DNA of 64,000 nt from CBDEGU01 sp965238045 (GTDB taxonomy: Bacteria; Acidobacteriota; Terriglobia; Bryobacterales; UBA6623). Under the pieces are notes generated by a model, which did no database searches, was not told the DNA's origin, and saw only the letters and a program-made list of their open reading frames with translations. Position 1 is the stretch's first letter. Every line of letters begins with the position of its first letter. Location of the stretch: the NCBI GenBank assembly GCA_965238045.1, contig CBDEGU010000011.1:682001-746000 (forward strand), given 5' to 3'. Below, in pieces: positions 1-8,107 of the stretch. Made by a program: the position numbers and the translations under genes.

Positions 1-414
1 CCGTCGGCGCTGTTCGTAACCGTTGTTCGAGCGTATGACCTCATTGCCAAAAAGAGCCTTCTCGTACGCCCTCTGAAGTTTCATCACTTCCCGGCGGCCG
101 GCCTTTTCGTAGAGCTGCTCGATCACCGTCGGAGCCGGAGTCCCCCGCAGGCGGCGGCCATCGACCGTGTAGTAGTAAAAATCGGCTGGTTTCACAATGT
201 GGACACGGTGACTCCCGTTGCTGAACGAGATTTGCAAGACCGCAAACTCCCGGACGGTGAGCGACAGGGGAGCGAACATGAGCGTCAGCCCGTCCCGGCT
301 CAGCGTCTGGTACCGCAGGCCGTTCGAGGTGAACTCAATCACTTGCGACGGGAGGACGAAAAACGGAAAGAACAGGAGCCCAACACACACCCACAGCCAC
401 CAGCCCCTGTTCAC
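1..414 (-). CDS. Exported/membrane-anchored protein of unknown function, C-terminus cut by window edge
   Basis: The frame is open without a stop from a GTG at 412-414 (complement) down to base 1, giving 138 codons of an incomplete protein. The N-terminus has two to three charged residues, then a hydrophobic stretch rich in W, L, V and F over about 20 residues, typical of a signal peptide or membrane anchor. After it comes a soluble, mostly beta-looking region and an Arg/Lys-rich segment. I recognise no family. A TATCAT box (complement 421-426) lies 6 nt before the GTG, so the mRNA may be leaderless. The 184-bp repeat starts 30 bp upstream of this start codon. Confidence 0.7.
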   Translation of the reverse strand, partial: MNRGWWLWVCVGLLFFPFFVLPSQVIEFTSNGLRYQTLSRDGLTLMFAPLSLTVREFAVLQISFSNGSHRVHIVKPADFYYYTVDGRRLRGTPAPTVIEQLYEKAGRREVMKLQRAYEKALFGNEVIRSNNGYEQRRR

Positions 415-444
415 GCCTTTATGATACAGTAACGGCGAAAGGTC

Positions 445-628
445 TTAGCCCGCTTTTGTCACCACGTGGCGAAGCGAAGTGCGTGAGAGGTCCGTCAGCA
501 CGAGGCCCGCGCCGCTTGACGAGCGCAGGCGTACTTGAGAGTACGTTGAGCACGGCGAGCAAGCGCAACGAAGTACTGGCGGGCCTATCGCGTGCTTCGG
601 CCGTCAGGTGGTGAGAAATGCGGGTTAG
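445..628. repeat. 184-bp terminal-inverted-repeat element, copy A (MITE-like)
   Basis: The element begins with TTAGCCCGCTTTTGTCACCAC and ends with the near-perfect inverse (GTGGTGAGAAATGCGGGTTAG), so the termini are inverted repeats of about 21 bp. The interior is also imperfectly palindromic, including GTACT/AGTAC around a 4-nt loop at the centre. A second copy of exactly the same length lies at 6707-6890, with about nine mismatches by hand alignment. It carries no ORF of its own. It fills the gap between the leftward gene at 1-414 and tex, ending 13 bp before the tex start. Confidence 0.8.
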
Positions 629-641
629 CCCGTAATAAGTA

Positions 642-3479
642 ATGAAATCGCTAATTGGTCTTCCACCTTCAGCCTACCTGAAGGTCTCCCAGGAAGCGAA
701 CGTAGCTCTCTCTGATCTTCCCCAGCTGGTGCAAGAGCTTGAGAACGGGTCTGCGCCCGCTTTTCTGGCCCACCATCGCCCCGATCTTGGTCTCGGATTG
801 AGTGAGATCGAGATTCGCGCCATCGAGAACCGGCTGCGGCAGTTCCTCGACCTGGAGGACCGGCGGATAACGGTTCTCACCGCCATCGGGCGGCGGGAGC
901 AGCTCACACCGGAAGTTCGCGAGCGGGTGGAGTCGGCGGTGGATCGCTGGGAACTCGACGATCTCTATCTGCCCTACAAGCCGCGCCGTGGCACGGCGGC
1001 TGATCAGGCGATCGAGGCGGGCCTGGAGCCGCTGACCCGGATCATCGGCGAGCAGGCAAACGAAGGCAAGAACATCGAACAGATCGCCGAAGAGTACGTC
1101 AACGCGGAACGCGGGATCGCCGATGCGCGGCAAGCTCTGCGGGGCGCGCGAGCGATTCTCGCCCGGCAACTGGCCGAAGACGCCGAGATACGCAAGAGCG
1201 TGAGACAACTGGTGCGGCAGGAAGCACAGCTCGTCGTGCATGGCGACGCCGAAACAGCCGATCGCGGCAAACGCAAGTACCGCTCGCTGATCGGATACCG
1301 CGCGAAAGTGCGCAAGGTCGCCTGGCGTCAGATGATGGCGATTCGGCGTGCGGCGCAGGAAGCAGGACTGAGCTACGAAGTCTTGCTGCCGGAAAACAAG
1401 GTGGTTGCACTCCTGCTGGCCGGCCGGTTGGAAGAACGTCGCGATACGACCTGCCTGCAAATCGGCGCGGCCGCCTGCGAGGCGTTCCACCAATATCTTG
1501 CGCCGGCCTTTGCCAGAGAGATCGTGCAGCGACTCAACGAGCGCTGTGATTCCGAAGCAATCCGGTCCTACCAGAAAACGTTTCGTCGAATTCTGATGAC
1601 TCCGGCGGCCGGCCCCCTCCGCACCGTCGGCATTGAAACCGGGCGGCCCGGCGGATGGCGAGCCGCGGTTGTGGACACGGATGGCCGTTTTCTTGAAGGC
1701 GCGATCATTTTTCCAGACGGCAAAAACCCAAAAAGAAAAAGCGCTGGCGCCCTCGCCGAGACCGCGACCCCCGAGACCAGCGACCCCGAGCACTCCGAAA
1801 CGAGTACGGCTCCGCGGGCCAGCGAAGCGAACGAGCCGGACCGCGGCGCCGAGTCCGCGGTGGAAGAGTCGGCGCCCGAATTGGCACAAAGCTCGCCCCC
1901 ATTGTCGGGAGCCCCGGAAGGCGAAGCGCAAGCCGCCGCCGCGGCTACCGAAGTCGAAGTCCCGGCCCAGGACGAGGCGGCTCCCGCTGCGGACCAGTCC
2001 GCCGGCGACCCCTCCGGTGATGAGCAGTCCGGCACGGCCCAGTCCCAACAAGATCACAGCGAAGACGCCGCCGCCCTCCAGACCCCCGCGCCGGGTGAAT
2101 CCCCGACACCCGGCCAGCCGCTCGCCGCCCCGGCGGAAAAAAGAGGGGACAAAAGGCCGGGCCGTGGCGAAGAGGAAAATGTCGTTTCGCTCGCCGAACT
2201 GCTTGCCAAGCATCAGGTTCAGGCCGTTGCCATGGCCAATGGCGCGGGTATCCGCCAAGTGGAAAGATTGGTGCGAAGCGCGGTGCGCGAGGCTGGCGCC
2301 AAGGATGTTTTCTGGACGACCGTTCACGATGCTGGAAGCTGGATCTACGCTTCCTCAAAACACGCCAGACGTGGCATGACCAGCGCGCCCGTCGCGCAGC
2401 GTAGCGCGGCCTGTCTGGCACGGCGCTTGCAAGATCCGCTGCGGGAGTTCGTGCTCATCGACCCCCGCGCCTCGGGTATTGGCCAGTTTCATCAGGATGT
2501 CGACCAGCGGCGTCTGCGCAACGGACTGCTTGCCACGCTCGAGGCGGTCCTCCACGAGGTCGGGGTCGACCTGAATACGGCGCCGGCCGAGATGCTGGCG
2601 ATGGTTCCTGGCTTGACTGAGCGAGCTGCCCGGCGCGTGGTCGAGCATCGCGAAAAAATCGGGGGTTTTCGTAAACGCGAACAGCTCAAAGACGTCTCCG
2701 GGCTCAGCGACCGGGTCTACGAGCAGGCTGCCGGCTTCACCCGCGTCCGCGGGGGTGAAAATCCGCTCGACGATACTGGCCTTCACCCGCTGGCCGGCCC
2801 AGCGATGGAAAAGATTCTGGCCTCGGCGGGCGTGTCGGCCGCCGAGGCCCTCAAAAACCCCGAGGCCCTGGAAGCGGCGCCGGTCGAGGAGTTGCAGGAC
2901 AGAAAGTTTCCCGCCGCCGTGCTCCGCCACCTGGTGGGCCAGATGCACCACTCGGCCCGCTACCCGAGAGCGCCCTTCGTGCCGCCGAAGACTCCCGTCG
3001 AGCTGCGGCGAGCGAGCGAACTCCCGATCGGAGGGAAGGTCGAAGGCGTCGTTTCCAATGTGGCTGATTTTGGCGTCTTCGTCGATATCGGCGCCGAGCA
3101 GGACGGACTGCTTCATCTCTCCCGGCTGAGCGGCGACGTGGCCAAAGACCCCAAGACCGCGATGAAACCCGGCGACCGGATCGAGGTTTATGTCGAGGCC
3201 GTTGAGAGCGCCGGCAAGCGAATTTCACTGTCGATGCGCGCTCCGGCGGCCCGGCAAAGCGAGCGCAACAAACAGCTCCGCGAGCGGCGGCCGGGGGATC
3301 GGCGCTCAGGGGATGCACCGCGCGGGCGCCGCAAGCAACCCCGCCGAGAAACGACGATCGCGAAACGTTCGTTTGGCCCGGATGAGAAAGCGAAAGCCCG
3401 CGAAGAAAAGGAACTCAGAAACCTTTCGATGAACGAAAAACTCGCGCTTCTTCAGTCGAAATACCAAACGAAAGTGTAA
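642..3479 (+). CDS. tex: Tex-family transcription accessory / S1 RNA-binding protein with a large internal insert
   Basis: This is a 945-residue Tex homologue; the usual length is about 720-780. The order matches the family: an alpha-helical N-terminal region with the 'DLYLPYKPRR' signature near residue 110, a YqgF/RuvX-like nuclease-fold domain starting near residue 330, helix-hairpin-helix motifs (LNTAPAEMLAMVPGL near 645), and a C-terminal S1 domain (about 795-870, 'GVVSNVADFGVFVDIG'). Tex proteins bind nucleic acid and affect transcription, and act in the cytoplasm. The odd part is residues 361-510, a run of Ala, Pro, Glu, Ser and Gln that interrupts the YqgF-like domain. The C-terminal tail is Arg/Lys-rich. 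The start lies 13 bp after the 184-bp repeat, with only a weak ribosome site. Confidence 0.93.
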   Translation: MKSLIGLPPSAYLKVSQEANVALSDLPQLVQELENGSAPAFLAHHRPDLGLGLSEIEIRAIENRLRQFLDLEDRRITVLTAIGRREQLTPEVRERVESAVDRWELDDLYLPYKPRRGTAADQAIEAGLEPLTRIIGEQANEGKNIEQIAEEYVNAERGIADARQALRGARAILARQLAEDAEIRKSVRQLVRQEAQLVVHGDAETADRGKRKYRSLIGYRAKVRKVAWRQMMAIRRAAQEAGLSYEVLLPENKVVALLLAGRLEERRDTTCLQIGAAACEAFHQYLAPAFAREIVQRLNERCDSEAIRSYQKTFRRILMTPAAGPLRTVGIETGRPGGWRAAVVDTDGRFLEGAIIFPDGKNPKRKSAGALAETATPETSDPEHSETSTAPRASEANEPDRGAESAVEESAPELAQSSPPLSGAPEGEAQAAAAATEVEVPAQDEAAPAADQSAGDPSGDEQSGTAQSQQDHSEDAAALQTPAPGESPTPGQPLAAPAEKRGDKRPGRGEEENVVSLAELLAKHQVQAVAMANGAGIRQVERLVRSAVREAGAKDVFWTTVHDAGSWIYASSKHARRGMTSAPVAQRSAACLARRLQDPLREFVLIDPRASGIGQFHQDVDQRRLRNGLLATLEAVLHEVGVDLNTAPAEMLAMVPGLTERAARRVVEHREKIGGFRKREQLKDVSGLSDRVYEQAAGFTRVRGGENPLDDTGLHPLAGPAMEKILASAGVSAAEALKNPEALEAAPVEELQDRKFPAAVLRHLVGQMHHSARYPRAPFVPPKTPVELRRASELPIGGKVEGVVSNVADFGVFVDIGAEQDGLLHLSRLSGDVAKDPKTAMKPGDRIEVYVEAVESAGKRISLSMRAPAARQSERNKQLRERRPGDRRSGDAPRGRRKQPRRETTIAKRSFGPDEKAKAREEKELRNLSMNEKLALLQSKYQTKV

Positions 3480-3571
3480 CGGCACGTCCCGTGCAACTAC
3501 TCCGTGCAAGCGGCGGGGTACATGTCTTTCGGAATCTTCAGGAAACCGCCCGATATCGGAGTGCCCGCGTC

Positions 3572-5173
3572 ATGAGCGCCCTCTCAAACGACTCCAGCCC
3601 ATCTTCTCTTGGCAAGCACGGCCTTCAGAACCTCAACGAGATTCACTGGAACCTTGGCCCCGCCCGTCTGGTCGAACACGCTCTCCATCGAAACGAAGGA
3701 CAGCTGGCGGCCAACGGCTCCCTGCTGGTCCGGACGGGCCAATATACCGGTCGTTCGCCCCAAGACCGTTTCATCGTGGAAGACGACCTCACCCGCGGCT
3801 CAGTCGATTGGGGCGCGGTCAACAGGAAAATCTCTCCCGAACACTTTACGCGATTGCACCAGAAGATGCGGGCCTATTTGCAGGAGCGCGATGTCTTCGT
3901 GCAAGATTGCTTCGCCGGCGCCGACCCCCGATACCAGGTGCCGATCCGCGTCGTCACCGAGATGGCCTGGCACAGTCTTTTCGCCAGGCAGCTCTTCGTG
4001 TGGGCCGGCGGCCCTCGGACGGCGAATCACGAGCCGGAATTTACCGTCATCGGCGCCCCCGGTCTGCGGGCCGATCCCGCGACCGACGGGACCAACAGCG
4101 AAGCCTTCGTCGTGCTGAACTTTACCGAGAAACTTGTCTTGATCGGCGGGACGCGTTACGCGGGCGAAATGAAGAAGTCGGTTTTCAGCATTCTCAACTA
4201 CTTGTTGCCCGAGCGAGATGTGTTCCCTATGCACTGCTCGGCTAATATCGGCGCCAGCGGCGACGTAGCACTGTTTTTCGGGCTCTCCGGGACCGGTAAG
4301 ACCACGCTTTCCGCCGACCCGCAACGCCAGCTCATCGGCGACGACGAACACGGCTGGAGCAGCCAGGGCGTGTTCAATTTCGAGGGCGGCTGTTACGCCA
4401 AGTGCATCCGGCTCAGCGAGGAGAATGAGGCGCAGATTTGGGGAGCGCTAAGGTTTGGATCCGTGCTCGAGAATGTCGTCTATGACCCCGACACCCGCCA
4501 GCTCGATTTCGACGATGGCAGCATCACCGAAAACACCCGCGCCGGCTATCCCGTCGACTTCATCGACGGTGCCGTGATTCCGGGCCTCGGAGGCCATCCA
4601 TCTAACGTCATCTTCCTCACCGCCGATGCCTTTGGCGTCTTGCCGCCCATCTCGAAACTTTCCCCCGAACAGGCCATGTATCACTTTCTCAGTGGCTACA
4701 CGGCGAAGGTCGCCGGAACCGAGCGGGGACTGGGCCAAGAACCCTTGGCGACTTTCAGCGCCTGCTTCGGTGCGCCTTTCTTGCCAAGAAGCCCGTCCTC
4801 ATATGCCGGCATGCTCGGCGAACGGCTGGGCCGGCATTCGGCCCAATGCTGGCTGGTCAACACCGGCTGGACCGGCGGCAAATACGGAACCGGCAAGCGC
4901 ATGGATCTGCCGCACACACGGGCGATGCTAGCCGCGGCCCTGTCCGGCTCGCTCACCGATGTGCCCTTCACCGCCCATCCGGTCTTTGGCGTCGCCGTGC
5001 CGGAAACCTGTCCCGGCGTGCCCGGCAAGGTTCTCGATCCGCGCCGCATATGGCCCGACGGCGTCGCCTATGATCAGGCCGCCCAGGAACTGGCCGCCCG
5101 CTTCCAGGAGAACTTCAAGCAGTTCGCTTCCGCCCCGGCGAAAGTCCGTGCCGCCGGTCCTACAGTCGCCTAG
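3572..5173 (+). CDS. pckA: Phosphoenolpyruvate carboxykinase (ATP)
   Basis: The 533-residue product converts oxaloacetate and ATP to PEP, CO2 and ADP, the entry step of gluconeogenesis, in the cytosol. Diagnostic motifs are visible: the ring of residues around 'TGRSPQDRF' near residue 50, the kinase-1 P-loop 'GLSGTGKTTLSADP' near 240, the metal-binding kinase-2 region 'LIGDDEHGW', and 'NTGWTGGKYGTGKRM' near 435. Length and motif spacing fit the ATP-dependent class. The frame is open further upstream to 3491, but the extra 27 residues are unlike the family, so I start at the ATG at 3572. It is preceded by tex on the same strand with a 92-bp gap. Confidence 0.96.
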   Translation: MSALSNDSSPSSLGKHGLQNLNEIHWNLGPARLVEHALHRNEGQLAANGSLLVRTGQYTGRSPQDRFIVEDDLTRGSVDWGAVNRKISPEHFTRLHQKMRAYLQERDVFVQDCFAGADPRYQVPIRVVTEMAWHSLFARQLFVWAGGPRTANHEPEFTVIGAPGLRADPATDGTNSEAFVVLNFTEKLVLIGGTRYAGEMKKSVFSILNYLLPERDVFPMHCSANIGASGDVALFFGLSGTGKTTLSADPQRQLIGDDEHGWSSQGVFNFEGGCYAKCIRLSEENEAQIWGALRFGSVLENVVYDPDTRQLDFDDGSITENTRAGYPVDFIDGAVIPGLGGHPSNVIFLTADAFGVLPPISKLSPEQAMYHFLSGYTAKVAGTERGLGQEPLATFSACFGAPFLPRSPSSYAGMLGERLGRHSAQCWLVNTGWTGGKYGTGKRMDLPHTRAMLAAALSGSLTDVPFTAHPVFGVAVPETCPGVPGKVLDPRRIWPDGVAYDQAAQELAARFQENFKQFASAPAKVRAAGPTVA

Positions 5174-5523
5174 TCCGGCTGGGCAGCCTGCGGCCGCCAG
5201 CGAAAAATAAATCATCTGGCCGTTTTAAACCTCGGAATTATGGTATTTATATATATTAGAGATACCTCCTAAATAGCCGCTGGCTCTGAGAGCAAGAAGC
5301 TCTATTGCCGGCTCGCTGCCAGAATGCATCTGCAACTGCGAGTCCGCTGGGACGACGACGCGGACGCGGAACACGAAAGCGGACACCTCTGAGCGTGGTC
5401 CATCCATCTGTCCGGTTCGTCAAGACGGGGTCGGCCTCCGATGCGCCCAAAGCGCCCGGATCACCGAAGTGCCTCGGACATGAGCCCGAGAGAAGCGTCC
5501 GCGCCGGATCGAGGTAAGAACAC
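5174..5523. other. Intergenic region, no gene seen
   Basis: This 350-bp stretch has a conspicuous AT-rich patch at about 5221-5275 in otherwise GC-rich sequence. It may hold the promoter for the downstream export gene, but I cannot fit a convincing -35/-10 pair. The short ORFs here look like chance frames. Confidence 0.5.
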
Positions 5524-6558
5524 ATGCCAGGAACTGACTTGAAGCTGGTTTTTGTGGTCGCGCTAGCCGTAGTGCTGGCGCGAGGGGCGTCGGCGCAAAC
5601 GCCCACCGCCGCGGCCGGAACCTCCCCGGCCCGGTTCTCACCTGAACTCGACGCCCCAGAGCAGGACGGCGACGGTTCAAGGCCTGCCCCCGGATACGTT
5701 CTGGGAGCCGATGATGAGATCGCCGTCCGCGTGCTGGACTCGCAAGAGGCCTCTGTCCAGCAGGTGCGAATCGGCGCCGACGGATACATTCATCTCCCGC
5801 TGGCGGGACGTGTTCGCGCGAAGGGCCTGACCGTCTCCGGCCTACAATCCGCCCTCCGGGAGCGTTTGAGACCCTACATTCGCGATCCCCAGGTCGTGGT
5901 CGTCATCCAGGCCTATCGCAGCCGGCCGGTTTCGGTCCTCGGCGCCGTTCATCGTCCCGGGGTCCATCATTTGCGGGGCCCCAAAACGCTGGTGGAAATC
6001 CTCTCCCTCGCTGGAGGCCTGCGTGCCGACGCGGGGCACGCGATCAAGGTTACGAGAAGACTTGACCAGCAGCGCATCCCGCTCGCCACGGCCGCGGACG
6101 ATTCGACTGGGCAGTTTAGCGTTGCCGAAGTCGACCTCAAGAAGATCATGGAAGCGGAGAATCCCGCCGAGAACATCCCGATTAAGCCCTATGACATCAT
6201 CACCGTACCCCGCGCGGAGATGATCTACGTGGTGGGAGAGGTCGTCCGCTCCGGCGGATTCGTGCTCAGCGAGCGGAAGAGCATGTCCGTTCTCCAAGCG
6301 CTGGCCCTCGCCGGAGGGCTGGGCTCGAATCCGAAGCCTAACCAGGCCCGCATTCTTCGGCCCGTCGCCGGCCGGGAAGAGCGAACCGAGGTCGCCATCG
6401 AGTTGAAACGCATCATCGAAGGCAAGTCGCCGGATATTTCGCTTCATCGGGACGATATTCTCTTTGTCCCCAAGAGCGGAGGCAAGATCGCGGCCAAGGC
6501 GGCGGCGCGCGCCGCCATTCAGATCGGCAGCGGCATCGCGATCTTCAGCACCCGCTAG
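5524..6558 (+). CDS. Wza-like polysaccharide export protein with SLBB repeats
   Basis: The 344-residue product begins with a signal peptide (hydrophobic core 'LVFVVALAVVLA', cleavage likely after ASA near residue 24). A Poly_export domain follows ('YVLGADDEIAVRVLD', about residues 57-140), then two SLBB-type segments ('VSVLGAVHRPGVH' near 138 and 'IYVVGEVVRSGGF' near 235). Such proteins form the outer-membrane or periplasmic channel for capsule or exopolysaccharide. GAGG eight bases before the ATG supports this start. No other polysaccharide gene lies beside it, because the accessory island begins just downstream. It resembles the soluble, non-lipoprotein type: no Cys follows the signal peptide. 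Confidence 0.88.
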   Translation: MPGTDLKLVFVVALAVVLARGASAQTPTAAAGTSPARFSPELDAPEQDGDGSRPAPGYVLGADDEIAVRVLDSQEASVQQVRIGADGYIHLPLAGRVRAKGLTVSGLQSALRERLRPYIRDPQVVVVIQAYRSRPVSVLGAVHRPGVHHLRGPKTLVEILSLAGGLRADAGHAIKVTRRLDQQRIPLATAADDSTGQFSVAEVDLKKIMEAENPAENIPIKPYDIITVPRAEMIYVVGEVVRSGGFVLSERKSMSVLQALALAGGLGSNPKPNQARILRPVAGREERTEVAIELKRIIEGKSPDISLHRDDILFVPKSGGKIAAKAAARAAIQIGSGIAIFSTR

Positions 6559-6706
6559 CAGCCGCTAGCGATCGGCCAGCAAGGGCGCCGGCTCGAACTT
6601 TAGAACGCCCCCGAATCGCAGTCGCGACCTGCGCGGTCTTGGCGGATTCGATGCCATCGGGCGGGATCGGAAGAGTGGAGTGGATCCCTGAGGCGAGGCC
6701 AAGAAA

Positions 6707-6890
6707 TTAGCCCGCTTTTCTCACCACGTGGCGAAGCGAAGTGCGTGAGAGGTCTGTCAGTACGAGGCGCGCGCCGCTTGACGAGCGCAGGCGTACTTGA
6801 CAGTACGTTGAGCACGGCGAGCAAGCGCAACGAAGTAATGGCGGGCCTATCATGTGCTTCGGTCGTCAGGTGGTGAGAAATGCGGGTTAG
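6707..6890. repeat. 184-bp terminal-inverted-repeat element, copy B
   Basis: Same length and termini as copy A at 445-628, with the left end TTAGCCCGCTTTTCTCACCAC and its inverse at the right end. About nine substitutions separate the copies, and the central GTACT/AGTAC hairpin is conserved. It lies between the polysaccharide export gene (150 bp away) and the truncated integrase, whose open frame is lost just right of the element. The 148 bp between 6559 and 6706 contain no recognisable gene. Confidence 0.8.
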
Positions 6891-6945
6891 GGACGTGTTG
6901 CGGTCGAGTGAAGAAGCATAGCGTATCCAACCGGTCTTCGGCTCG

Positions 6946-7737
6946 GTGTCCGTGTCGCGGATCGAAGAAGCCGATGTACAGTGGTTCTTGACGAAGGCCG
7001 GAACGACGCTCGCGGGGAAGTGGGTCCGGAATCTCCGGGCGCACCTGAGAGGCGTTCTTTCGTCGGCGGAACACTGGGGCTGGCTGAAAGCGGGCGCGAA
7101 TCCGGCGCGAGGCCGTCTGCGGCTGCCGGCTGTCGTTCCGGTCCGGCCGAGACGCGCGTTGCCGCCGGAGGATCTGCGTAAGCTCCTCGCGGTTCTCGCC
7201 GAGCCTTGCCGAACAGTCTTTCTTCTCACGGTGCTCTCGGATATCCGCAAGGGTGAACTTGCCGCCTTACGCTGGGATGACGTGAAGCCCGGCTATATCG
7301 TGATCGACGAAGCCGAGTACCGGGGAGAACTTAACAACCCCAAGAGTCACCGCTCGCGGCCGGAAATCTCGATCGGACCTGCGGTCCAAAAAGCGCTCGA
7401 AACTTGGCGCGGCCGGACGCGATTCGGCACGGATCGGGATTTCGTATTCTCCATGGTGACGAATAGCCCGATCGAGCTTCATGACGCTCTAGCACGGCAC
7501 GTCCGGCCCGCTTGCGAAAAAGCGGGAGTGCCTCGTATTTCGTGGCATGATTTGAGACACATGTGCACAACGTGGGCCCGGAAGTATGGGGTCCAAGCCG
7601 GGAGCATGCGAGAAGATCTCGGGCATGCGTCCGTTTTGATGACTCTCGGCGTGTACAATCACCCGGCGGATCGAATGGAAGCCGGAGCGCGGGTCGAGCG
7701 TTACGGTTACGCCGGTGTGACGGTCCTCGTGGCCTAA
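6946..7737 (+). CDS. Tyrosine recombinase/integrase, N-terminally truncated
   Basis: The 263-residue frame has a partial SAM-like core-binding domain followed by a full catalytic domain. The first catalytic Arg is in 'SDIRKGELAAL', the H-x-x-R box is 'HDLRH', the second His is in 'LGHAS', and the nucleophile Tyr is in 'YNHP'. The arm-binding N-terminus normal for phage-type integrases (about 80-100 residues) is absent. In frame, coding-like residues continue upstream of the GTG at 6946 to a stop at 6919, and the 184-bp element ends at 6890. This suggests a gene whose 5' part was lost. It is probably non-functional. It ends 81 bp before the tRNA-His fragment. Confidence 0.75.
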   Translation: MSVSRIEEADVQWFLTKAGTTLAGKWVRNLRAHLRGVLSSAEHWGWLKAGANPARGRLRLPAVVPVRPRRALPPEDLRKLLAVLAEPCRTVFLLTVLSDIRKGELAALRWDDVKPGYIVIDEAEYRGELNNPKSHRSRPEISIGPAVQKALETWRGRTRFGTDRDFVFSMVTNSPIELHDALARHVRPACEKAGVPRISWHDLRHMCTTWARKYGVQAGSMREDLGHASVLMTLGVYNHPADRMEAGARVERYGYAGVTVLVA

Positions 7738-7760
7738 ACGGCTAGCACTTAGCCTGCCAA

Positions 7761-7782
7761 TGGAACCTAGGAATGGAACCTA
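7761..7782. repeat. Two direct copies of TGGAACCTA, 13 bp apart
   Basis: TGGAACCTA occurs at 7761-7769 and 7774-7782. The same 9-mer and its inverse recur many times around 13207-13333 in the origin-like segment. The pair sits just outside the tRNA-His scar, so it could be an integrase or replication-protein binding site. Function is inferred only. Confidence 0.45.
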
Positions 7783-7818
7783 AGGACGAATCGGCACCAC
7801 GTAACTTACTGAAACAAA

Positions 7819-7868
7819 TGGTACTGGTGCCCAGAATCGAACTGGGGACCTCCTGATCCACAATCAGG
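7819..7868 (-). other. tRNA-His(GTG) 3'-half fragment: attachment-site core
   Basis: Read on the minus strand, the sequence folds as an anticodon arm (CCTGA-TTGTGGA-TCAGG, anticodon GTG), variable loop AGGTC, T arm (CCCAG-TTCGATT-CTGGG) and a 3' acceptor strand ending in ACCA. No D arm or 5' acceptor strand precedes it, so it is not a tRNA gene. Integrative elements that target tRNA 3' ends leave exactly this kind of fragment at the far border. Polarity places the element to the right, where the integrase at 8108 lies. No intact tRNA-His is in the window. Confidence 0.75.
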
Positions 7869-7942
7869 TTTAGCACCCCTTTTGCCGTCAGTGACTTAGC
7901 CCTCTTCAAATCATGTAACGGACTTATATACTTGCACTTACC

Positions 7943-7978
7943 TTGACATTCCCGGACATTCTGCGCATACTGAATGTC
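7943..7978 (+). promoter_or_regulatory. Promoter and putative operator for the P4-type integrase
   Basis: TTGACA at 7943-7948 and CATACT at 7966-7971 are separated by 17 bp, a good sigma-70 arrangement. A perfect 7-bp inverted repeat, GACATTC (7955-7961) and GAATGTC (7972-7978), brackets the -10 box, as expected for a repressor site. It lies about 130 bp upstream of the integrase start. The regulator is unknown. Confidence 0.55.
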
Positions 7979-8107
7979 AGACAAAACGCGTTAGTTTGCT
8001 GACATAGTGCTGACACGGAACGGGCCGGAGTGGGCTCGGGGCTTCCTGAATCACCGTCAGGCGTTCTGAAAAATCAGTCTAGCGAGCTGCTGACACGGGG
8101 TGGTGGA

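Noticed and set aside
669..2327. Long minus-strand frame (552 residues) opposite tex
   Set aside because: It lies antisense to a clear Tex gene and its translation shows no family pattern. Long antisense frames are expected in GC-rich genes.
7819..7868. A functional tRNA-His gene
   Set aside because: Only the anticodon, variable and T arms plus the 3' acceptor strand are present. No D arm or 5' acceptor strand precedes them.
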